Positions 1 to 5,325 of a stretch of 13,251 nt of DNA are shown piece after piece; position 1 is the first letter of the stretch, and each line of letters begins with the position of its first letter. The translations under genes were made by a program, and so were the position numbers. Source of the stretch: MGBC113645 sp036308445 (GTDB lineage: Bacteria > Bacillota_I > Bacilli_A > Erysipelotrichales > Coprobacillaceae); the NCBI GenBank assembly GCA_036308445.1, contig JAXJVS010000031.1, positions 1 through 13,251 on the forward strand. Reading direction: 5' to 3'. Under the pieces are notes generated by a model. That model saw only the letters and a program-made list of their open reading frames with translations, had not been told where the DNA came from and did not search any database.

Positions 1-1022
1 GTCATGAATTGACTATTCTCACTATTAAACCATGAAACAATAGTATAAGGATAAAGAATAGTAGAAAGTAATACAAAGATAGAAATGATTAAAGAAGTTA
101 TAATCGCCATTTTTAAATATGCTTTGACTTCTTTTTTTAACTTTAATCCAAAACTTTGACTTAATAAGGGTTGTATTCCCTGGGAAATACCATTATATAA
201 TCCTGAAACGACAATTGCTAGATTACTTAATATACCATAACTAGCAACTGCAATATTACCACTAATAGATAATATAATAAGATTAAAAGCATAAATAATA
301 ATACCACTAGATAATTCAGTAATAAAAGAAGGTAAACCAATTTTAAATATCTGTTTTAAGTATCGGAAAGATAATCTATTCTTAATAAAATGAAAATTAT
401 TTTTCTTTTGAATAAAATGTAAACTACATATAATTAATGCAATAATAGGAGAACATCCAGTAGCTAATGCTGCTCCCATCATACCAAGATTCATTGGAAA
501 AACAAAAATATAGTCAAAGATGATGTTAAAAGTGGTTCCTGTTAATATCGCAAGACTAGCTAATTTTGGATTATTATCATTTCTTACAAATGTAACGATA
601 ATCTGTTGTATTATAAAGAACGGAGTAAAAAGAATAAAGCTTTTTAAGTAAGTGACAGCAATATTGATAATATCATTATCTGCTCCTAAAAGAGTTACTA
701 TCTCTTTAGCATTAGTAAAACCAGGAATCATAATAAATACTGAAAATAATAAACCAATTATTATTGCATGAGTATAGTATAAAGAAGCTTTTTTATTATT
801 CTTTTGTGCTCTTAATATTGAGAATTCTGTAGCTCCTCCGATACCTAATAATAGACCAACTGCAAAAATAAGATTATAAACAGGTAATACTATATTCAAA
901 GCAGTTAATCCATCTAGCCCAACTCCGTTTGCAATAAATAAAGTATCAGCCAAAATATAACAAGACATTCCAATATTACTTAATATATTAAAACTTACAT
1001 ATTTAATAAATTTCTTTTTCAT
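1..1022 (-). CDS. MATE-family multidrug/Na+ efflux transporter, C-terminus beyond the left edge
   Basis: The minus-strand frame opens at an ATG at 1022 and stays open to the window edge, giving 340 residues of a family that is usually about 450 long. It is dominated by long hydrophobic segments separated by short basic loops, for example around NIGMSCYILADTLFIANGVG near the N-terminus and the GIGGATEFSILRAQ stretch. The order of segments fits MATE/DinF-type polytopic inner-membrane antiporters, which expel drugs or metabolites using a Na+ or H+ gradient. AGAGGTG lies a few bases upstream of the ATG and supports the start. The gene is divergent from a MerR-type regulator and sits under a MerR-style promoter, a common pairing for inducible efflux. 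The family call is strong; the substrate is unknown. Confidence 0.88.
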   Translation of the reverse strand, partial: MKKKFIKYVSFNILSNIGMSCYILADTLFIANGVGLDGLTALNIVLPVYNLIFAVGLLLGIGGATEFSILRAQKNNKKASLYYTHAIIIGLLFSVFIMIPGFTNAKEIVTLLGADNDIINIAVTYLKSFILFTPFFIIQQIIVTFVRNDNNPKLASLAILTGTTFNIIFDYIFVFPMNLGMMGAALATGCSPIIALIICSLHFIQKKNNFHFIKNRLSFRYLKQIFKIGLPSFITELSSGIIIYAFNLIILSISGNIAVASYGILSNLAIVVSGLYNGISQGIQPLLSQSFGLKLKKEVKAYLKMAIITSLIISIFVLLSTILYPYTIVSWFNSENSQFM

Positions 1023-1041
1023 ACGACACCTCTTATAAGTT

Positions 1042-1072
1042 ATGATAAACTATAGAGTAACACTATAGTCAA
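1042..1072 (-). promoter_or_regulatory. MerR-type promoter and operator of the MATE pump gene
   Basis: Read on the minus strand, TTGACT (1072-1067) and TATCAT (1047-1042) are separated by exactly 19 bp, longer than the normal 17. Within the spacer lies a dyad, ACTATAG-N7-CTATAGT (1049-1069). A stretched spacer carrying a central dyad is the hallmark of promoters that MerR-family activators untwist. The predicted start near 1035 gives a leader of only about 13-15 nt before the MATE ATG. The site lies immediately upstream of the broken MerR-type gene, its likely former regulator. The sequence features are seen directly; the binding protein is inferred. Confidence 0.8.
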
Positions 1073-1084
1073 GGAGAAAATTTT

Positions 1085-1560
1085 ATGTCTAAATACGATC
1101 AAACTTATTATACAACAGGTGAGTTCGCTAAGCGATGCATATTTCAAAAGATACTCTATTTCATTATGATAAGATAGGATTATTAAAACCACAGATCATC
1201 AAAGATAATGAATATCGTTTGTATCTATTTTATCAGTACTTTGATTATGATTTAATCAAAGGGTTACAGGGAGCAAACATGTCATTAACTGAAATAAGAG
1301 ATTTTATGAAAGAGAGAAACAATAATAATTATATCCAAATATTAAAAGAAAAATACAATGATTTAGAAAACGAAAGAAAAAGAATAGAAAGTATGCAATA
1401 TCGTATAAAAAAAGCTATATCTTTAAATGAATATGGTATGAATACACAGCATATGGTTCCTTTTATAGAAGAATGTGAAGAAGAACACTTTATTCATCAT
1501 GATTATTTAGAAGATTATTATTACGTAAAAATACAAAATAATGTTAAGGATAGTAAATAA
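1085..1560 (+). pseudogene. MerR-family transcriptional regulator, frameshifted and short
   Basis: An ATG at 1085 preceded by AAGGAG (1071-1076) starts a MerR-like N-terminus (YYTTGEFAKRC). That frame runs into a TAG at 1175-1177. The MerR sequence resumes one frame over from about 1138 (HISKDTLFHYDKIGLLKP, then a wing-like region and a long coiled-coil helix near QILKEKYNDLENERKR) and ends at 1560. Restoring a single C at about 1138 (TGCCAT instead of TGCAT) joins the frames into one helix-turn-helix domain. Even when repaired the protein would be about 158 residues, far shorter than MerR regulators with a GyrI-like effector domain (about 250-280), so the C-terminus may also be lost. Starting at the internal ATG at 1135 would drop the first helix and has no good ribosome binding site. 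It is either a real pseudogene or an assembly error. Confidence 0.75.
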
Positions 1561-1606
1561 TTAAATTTATTAACTGTGCAAATAAAAAAATAGTAATATA
1601 TTTCTT

Positions 1607-1633
1607 TTGTATTTATTAGTTATCTTTTATAAT
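1607..1633 (+). promoter_or_regulatory. Probable promoter of the ROK kinase gene
   Basis: A perfect TATAAT lies at 1628-1633. The only nearby -35 candidate is a poor TTGTAT (1607-1612) at a short 15-bp spacing, so the upstream element is uncertain. The predicted start near 1640 would leave a leader of about 15 nt beginning at the AAGGAG (1641-1646). Confidence 0.45.
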
Positions 1634-1654
1634 AAAAGTTAAGGAGATGATGTT

Positions 1655-2536
1655 ATGATAGCTTGTATTGATATTGGAGGAACTTCATTAAAAGTTGCAG
1701 TAGCAAATGAAAAAGCAGAATTATTTGATCAGGATATTCTACCGGTTAAAGATAATTTTGATGATTTTATGAATGTTATTATTCATTGGATAGAGGAAAA
1801 GAAAGAAACTTATAATATTGAAGGTGTAGCTTTTAGTGCCCCAGGGGCAGTAGATACTAATACTGGTATTATTGGAGGAGCTAGTGCTATTCCTTATATT
1901 CATGGACCTAATTTTAAAGAGATAATAAAAGATAGATTAGGATTACCATGTAGTATTGAAAATGATGCTAATTGTGCTGCTTTAGCTGAAGTTTATAGTG
2001 GTGCTGCTAAAGAATATAATGATGTATGTTTTGTAGTTGTTGGTAGTGGTATTGGTGGAGCTGTTATTAAAGATGGCTTAGTTCATCATGGTAAACATTT
2101 ACATGGTGGTGAATTTGGTTATATGGTTGTTGTTGATGGTGAAGGTGATATTCAACCTATATACAGTGAATTAGCTTCGACACAAGCTATGGTAAGAAGA
2201 GTGGCTGCTAGGTTACCTGGAGAATGGAATGGTAAGAAAGTGTTTGAAGAAGCTTATAATGGTAATGAGATATGTAAAGAAGAGATTGAAACTTTCTATA
2301 AGTATTTAGCAGTAGGTATTTATAATATTCAATATATTTATGATCCTGAATTAATTGTTATTGGGGGAGCTATTTCTAAACGAAAAGATTTATGTAAAAA
2401 TATTGATAGACATATGGATATGTTACTTGAAAAGATAAAGATTGCGAAAGTAAAACCAAATATTATTAGTTGTGAATATCATGGTGATGCTAATCTCATA
2501 GGAGCCTTTGTCAATTATCAATATGAAAAACATTAA
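1655..2536 (+). CDS. ROK-family sugar kinase (glucokinase-like)
   Basis: This 293-residue protein has the ROK architecture: an N-terminal phosphate-binding motif DIGGTSLK (residues 6-13), the PGAVD segment (63-67), the catalytic aspartate in ENDANCAALAE (D104), a GSGIGGA phosphate loop (130-136) and the HGGEFG motif (150-155). ROK kinases phosphorylate hexoses or amino sugars in the cytoplasm using ATP. The usual zinc-binding CxCGxxGC motif after HGGEFG is missing, as in some beta-glucoside or N-acetylmannosamine kinases, so specificity should not be assumed to be glucose. The start is fixed by AAGGAG at 1641-1646. A terminator follows directly, so it looks monocistronic. Confidence 0.88.
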   Translation: MIACIDIGGTSLKVAVANEKAELFDQDILPVKDNFDDFMNVIIHWIEEKKETYNIEGVAFSAPGAVDTNTGIIGGASAIPYIHGPNFKEIIKDRLGLPCSIENDANCAALAEVYSGAAKEYNDVCFVVVGSGIGGAVIKDGLVHHGKHLHGGEFGYMVVVDGEGDIQPIYSELASTQAMVRRVAARLPGEWNGKKVFEEAYNGNEICKEEIETFYKYLAVGIYNIQYIYDPELIVIGGAISKRKDLCKNIDRHMDMLLEKIKIAKVKPNIISCEYHGDANLIGAFVNYQYEKH

Positions 2537-2550
2537 CTAAGTTATAACTT

Positions 2551-2576
2551 ACTAAGTTAAAACTTAGTTTTTCTTT
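2551..2576 (+). terminator. Intrinsic terminator after the ROK kinase gene
   Basis: The stem ACTAAGT (2551-2557) pairs with ACTTAGT (2562-2568) over a TAAA loop and is followed by a T-rich tail. Just upstream, overlapping the stop codon, is another copy of the arm (AACTAAGTT from 2536) that could pair with the same 3' arm. TAAGTTATAACTTA (2538-2551) is itself a perfect palindrome. Confidence 0.75.
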
Positions 2577-2604
2577 AGACAAACATATAAAAATAGATTA
2601 TATT
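2576..2604 (+). promoter_or_regulatory. Promoter of the HAD phosphatase gene
   Basis: TAGACA (2576-2581), 17 bp, then TATATT (2599-2604): both hexamers match the sigma-70 consensus at five of six positions. The -35 begins where the T-tail of the preceding terminator ends. Confidence 0.65.
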
Positions 2605-2630
2605 TAATATAGAAAACGGAGGAGTAATTC

Positions 2631-3446
2631 ATGAATTATAAATTAATAGCATTAGATTTAGATGGAACACTAAAAAATAGTAAAAATAAAATAACACCTA
2701 AGACAAAAGAAGCTTTAATCAAGGCTCAACAACAAGGTGTAAAGATTGTTTTAGCATCAGGTAGACCTACACCTGGTTTAAGACATGAAGCAGCAGAGTT
2801 AGAATTAGATCAATATGAAGGATATCTATTATCATTTAATGGTGCTCATGTATCAGATTATAAAACAAAAGAAACAATCTATGAACAAACTTTAACTATA
2901 AAAGAAGCCAAGAGCGCATATGATCGAGCTAAGGAATATGGTTTAGCTTGTATGACTTATGAAGATGATGTTGTAGTGACTGAAGATAATGAAGATGAAT
3001 ATGTCATTGTAGAAGGGAATATTAATGACATAGAAGTTAAGAAAATTGAATCTTTTAAAGATAATTTGAAGAATCCTATACATAAAGTACTATTAACAGG
3101 AAAACCAGAATATGTTGCGAGCATTGTAGAAGAATTTAAACAACCTTATGGTGATAGTTTAAGTATTTATAGAAGTGCTCCTTTCTTTATAGAAGTAATG
3201 GCACAAGGGATAGATAAAGCTGCATCATTAGATAGACTTGCGAAATCATTAGGAATTAAGCAAGAAGAAGTTATGGCTTTTGGTGATGGCTATAATGATT
3301 TAAGTATGATTGAATATGCAGGTATGGGTATTTCTATGGCTAATGGTGTAGATGGTGTTAAAGAAAGAGCTAATTTTATTACTTTATCTAATGATGAAGA
3401 TGGTATTGCTTATGCTTTAGATAAATTCTTGAAAGGAGAAGAATAA
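2631..3446 (+). CDS. Cof-type HAD-superfamily (IIB) phosphatase
   Basis: This 271-residue cytoplasmic hydrolase shows all four HAD motifs: DLDGT (9-13) with nucleophile D9 and general acid D11, SGR (43-45), the motif III lysine near K196 in QGIDKAASL, and GDGYND (218-223) for Mg2+ binding. A large cap insert lies between motifs II and III, as in the Cof/YidA subfamily, whose members dephosphorylate sugar phosphates, FMN or pyridoxal phosphate. The substrate cannot be told from sequence. GGAGGAG (2618-2624) supports the start. Its stop overlaps the next ATG by one base (TAATG), so the DUF4250 gene is probably co-translated. Confidence 0.9.
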   Translation: MNYKLIALDLDGTLKNSKNKITPKTKEALIKAQQQGVKIVLASGRPTPGLRHEAAELELDQYEGYLLSFNGAHVSDYKTKETIYEQTLTIKEAKSAYDRAKEYGLACMTYEDDVVVTEDNEDEYVIVEGNINDIEVKKIESFKDNLKNPIHKVLLTGKPEYVASIVEEFKQPYGDSLSIYRSAPFFIEVMAQGIDKAASLDRLAKSLGIKQEEVMAFGDGYNDLSMIEYAGMGISMANGVDGVKERANFITLSNDEDGIAYALDKFLKGEE

Positions 3447-3619
3447 TGATTCCTAATGATCCAGTAATGTTACTTAGTTTCATGAATATGAAACTAAGAG
3501 ATATGTATGATAGTTTAGATTCTCTATGTGATGATTTGGATCTTAATAAAGAAGAAATTTTAGAAAAATTAGAAAAAATAAACTATTTTTATGACGAAAG
3601 ACAAAATCAATTCAAATAA
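3446..3619 (+). CDS. DUF4250 small protein
   Basis: This is a 57-residue ORF starting in the TAATG overlap with the HAD gene, with AAAGGAG just upstream inside that gene. The sequence begins MIPNDPVMLLSFMNMKLRD, continues with an acidic SLDSLCDDLDLNKEEI segment and ends in FYDERQNQFK. This pattern (N-terminal PNDP..LLS..N.KLRD, C-terminal Y.....NQF) is what I recall for DUF4250, a family of about 55-60 residue proteins common in Firmicutes and without a known function. The middle looks like a small helix-turn-helix-like helical unit (LDLNKEEILEKLEKI), but DNA binding is not established. It has no signal peptide or membrane segment. Its conserved length and operon position argue that it is a real gene. 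Confidence 0.82.
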   Translation: MIPNDPVMLLSFMNMKLRDMYDSLDSLCDDLDLNKEEILEKLEKINYFYDERQNQFK

Positions 3620-3622
3620 AAA

Positions 3623-3650
3623 TTGAATAAATTTCTATAAGTGATATAAT
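3623..3650 (+). promoter_or_regulatory. Promoter of ilvA
   Basis: TTGAAT (3623-3628), a 16-bp spacer and a perfect TATAAT (3645-3650), with an extended -10 TG at 3642-3643. The leader before the ilvA ATG is about 20 nt. I see no T-box, leader peptide or riboswitch in it, so classic branched-chain amino acid attenuation is not apparent here. Confidence 0.75.
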
Positions 3651-3677
3651 TAAACTACTACGTAAAGGGGAGTTATT

Positions 3678-4880
3678 ATGTTAAAGTTAGAATCATTTCA
3701 ACAAGCTAAAGAGAGATTAGATAATGTGTTATTACCAACACCATTGATTTATAGTGAAGCTTTTTCAAAAGAATGTAAGAATCAAGTTTTTTTAAAACCA
3801 GAAAATTTACAAAGAACAGGTGCTTTTAAAATTAGAGGTGCTTATAATAAAATTGTTAAGTTAGATGAGGAATCAAAGAAAAAAGGGTTAATTGCTTCTT
3901 CAGCTGGAAATCATGCTCAAGGTGTTGCATATGCTGCAAAAGCATTAGGAGTAAAAGCAACTATTGTTATGCCTGCACATACACCTTTGATTAAAGTAGA
4001 AGCTACTGAAGCATATGGAGCTAATGTTGTTTTAGCTGGTGAAGTTTATGATGAATCTTATAAGAAGGCTGTAGAATTACAACAAGAACATGGTTATACA
4101 TTTGTTCATCCGTTTGATGATGAAGATGTTATGGAAGGACAAGGGACTATTGCTTTAGAAATCTTAGAAGAATTACCAGATACTGATATTATTTTAGTAC
4201 CAATTGGTGGTGGTGGTTTAATTTCAGGTATTGCATGTGCTGCCAAACAAATGAAACCTACTATTAAGATTATAGGTGTAGAACCAGAAGGAGCTGCTAG
4301 TGCATTGGCTGCGATTAATGAAGATAAAGTTGTTTCTTTAAAAGAAGCTGTGACTATTGCAGATGGTACTGCTGTAAAAACTATTGGTGATAAGACTTTT
4401 GATTATATTAAGGAATATGTTGATGGAATTATTACTGTTTCTGATTATGAATTAATGGATGCTTTCTTATTGTTAGTTGAAAAGCATAAGTTAATTGCTG
4501 AAAACTCAGGTATCTTATCATTAGCAGCATTAAAAAAATTAGCTGAAAAGAATAAGAAGGTTGTTTCTTTGATTAGTGGTGGTAATATTGATGTATTAAC
4601 TATTTCATCAATGATCAATAAAGGTTTGATTTCTAGAGGACGTGTATTTACTTTCTCTGTACAATTACCGGATAAACCAGGTCAATTGGAATTTGTTGCA
4701 AAAGTATTGGCTGAATTGAATGCTAATGTTATTGGTGTTGATCATAATCAGTTTAAAAACTTTGCTAGATTCTCTGAAGTGGAACTACGTGTCACTTGTG
4801 AAACAAATGGCGAAAAACATATACAAAAGATTATTGATAAATTTAAAGAATTAAATTATAACATAACAAGAATTAGTTAA
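3678..4880 (+). CDS. ilvA: Threonine ammonia-lyase (threonine dehydratase) with one ACT domain
   Basis: This PLP enzyme converts L-threonine to 2-oxobutanoate and ammonia, either as the first step towards isoleucine or in threonine catabolism. Residues 1-315 form the fold type II catalytic domain: K51 in TGAFKIRGAYNK should bind PLP, SAGNH (75-79) and the GGGG loop (177-180) hold cofactor and substrate, and SGGN (300-303) contacts the pyridine ring. Residues 322-400 form a single ACT regulatory domain (VQLPDKPGQLEFVAKVL). The 400-residue length fits the intermediate one-ACT form rather than the 510-residue two-ACT IlvA or the 330-residue TdcB. The start has GGGGAG at 3667-3672. It has its own promoter and a strong terminator, and no ilv genes are nearby, so the choice between biosynthetic and catabolic role is open. 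Confidence 0.92.
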   Translation: MLKLESFQQAKERLDNVLLPTPLIYSEAFSKECKNQVFLKPENLQRTGAFKIRGAYNKIVKLDEESKKKGLIASSAGNHAQGVAYAAKALGVKATIVMPAHTPLIKVEATEAYGANVVLAGEVYDESYKKAVELQQEHGYTFVHPFDDEDVMEGQGTIALEILEELPDTDIILVPIGGGGLISGIACAAKQMKPTIKIIGVEPEGAASALAAINEDKVVSLKEAVTIADGTAVKTIGDKTFDYIKEYVDGIITVSDYELMDAFLLLVEKHKLIAENSGILSLAALKKLAEKNKKVVSLISGGNIDVLTISSMINKGLISRGRVFTFSVQLPDKPGQLEFVAKVLAELNANVIGVDHNQFKNFARFSEVELRVTCETNGEKHIQKIIDKFKELNYNITRIS

Positions 4881-4893
4881 GAACCAATCATAG

Positions 4894-4929
4894 ACTGTAG
4901 TAGATCACTGAGATTTATTACAGTTTTTT
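4894..4929 (+). terminator. Intrinsic terminator of ilvA
   Basis: A 13-bp stem (4894-4906 with 4912-4924), with two G-U wobbles and an ACTGA loop, is followed by a run of Ts. It begins 14 nt after the ilvA stop. Confidence 0.85.
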
Positions 4930-5046
4930 CTATTGTATAATATAAGTTATGTGATCGAAATATAGACAATAAAATATAAGAAAATATAATAAAATCTAAT
5001 CACGATGACTAAACTTTATTATTTTATGTCGTATTATCATTTTTTC
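4930..5046. other. AT-rich gap between ilvA and the carB leader, no gene seen
   Basis: No ORF with a ribosome binding site is present. A lone TATAAT occurs at 4936-4941 without a good -35. Two interleaved complementary pairs are visible: GTGAT (4951-4955) with ATCAC (4999-5003), and GACAaTAAAATA (4965-4976) with TATTTTATGTC (5020-5030). A T-run follows at 5041-5045. In DNA this AT-rich, such pairings may be chance. Confidence 0.35.
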
Positions 5047-5075
5047 TTGATATTTTATGAAAATTCTTCTATACT
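5047..5075 (+). promoter_or_regulatory. Distal promoter of the carB leader
   Basis: TTGATA (5047-5052), an exact 17-bp spacer, then TATACT (5070-5075). The predicted start is near 5082, just before the ribosome binding site of the 29-codon leader ORF and about 245 nt upstream of carB. Confidence 0.7.
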
Positions 5076-5101
5076 AAATAGGAAAAGAAAGGATGAGGAA
5101 T

Positions 5102-5191
5102 ATGACGAATTGTAAAGGATTCTTAATAGAAGTATTTGGAAATCTTTTAGTCCCTTTTTCTCGTTTTTTTATTATTGGCATATCATTATAG
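5102..5191 (+). CDS. Candidate 29-residue leader peptide upstream of carB
   Basis: ATG at 5102 is preceded by AAAGGA (5088-5093) at a normal spacing and ends at TAG 5189-5191. The peptide starts MTNCKGFLIEVF and ends PFSRFFIIGISL. It is hydrophobic and has only one arginine, so it is not an arginine-codon sensor. Codons for PF-S-R-FF lie in two T tracts (5155-5159 and 5164-5170) just before a terminator hairpin, and the stop codon sits in that hairpin's loop. This is the layout of E. coli pyrL (the pyrBI leader), in which low UTP stalls RNA polymerase in a U tract and lets the ribosome catch up and block the terminator. It could instead be a chance short ORF or a small membrane peptide. Confidence 0.5.
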   Translation: MTNCKGFLIEVFGNLLVPFSRFFIIGISL

Positions 5192-5205
5192 TGATATGTT
5201 TTTTT
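5179..5205 (+). terminator. Terminator/attenuator hairpin between leader ORF and carB
   Basis: CATATCA (5179-5185) pairs with TGATATG (5192-5198) around the loop TTATAG, followed by seven Ts (5199-5205). The loop contains the leader ORF stop codon. A ribosome finishing the leader would cover the 5' arm and stop the hairpin forming. A second possible hairpin, TAAAGGATT (5113-5121) with AATCTTTTA (5141-5149), precedes the T tracts and could act as a pause structure. Confidence 0.75.
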
Positions 5206-5265
5206 GTGTTTATAGAGTATAGTGTAGTGCATAAAATACATAATTATTTTTTATGTTAATAAGGC

Positions 5266-5295
5266 TTGGGGAAGTTGATGATAACATATTATAAT
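5266..5295 (+). promoter_or_regulatory. Possible proximal carB promoter
   Basis: A perfect TATAAT at 5290-5295 lies about 31 nt before the carB ATG. The best -35 is a weak TTGGGG (5266-5271) at 18 bp. If active, this promoter would bypass the upstream attenuator. Confidence 0.4.
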
Positions 5296-5325
5296 ACTTA
5301 TGTAATTGGCGAAAGGAGGATACGT

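Noticed and set aside
3608..3628. ATTCAA/TTGAAT inverted repeat after the DUF4250 gene as a terminator
   Set aside because: The stem is only 6 bp and AT-rich, has no T tail, and overlaps the ilvA -35 box.
3620..3677. T-box or branched-chain amino acid leader before ilvA
   Set aside because: Only about 20 nt separate the predicted start from the ATG, with no specifier hairpin or GGTGG-type anticodon-acceptor motif.
5266..5325. Upstream in-frame extension of carB by 20 codons
   Set aside because: The ATG at 5326 has AAGGAGG at the right distance and gives the standard CarB N-terminus; the extension overlaps a TATAAT box and has no good ribosome binding site.
5082..5325. PyrR-binding RNA loop in the carB leader
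   Set aside because: I looked for the AGUCC...GAGGCU-type loop. An AGTCC occurs at 5149-5153 but is followed by pyrimidines, not the purine-rich half of the motif.
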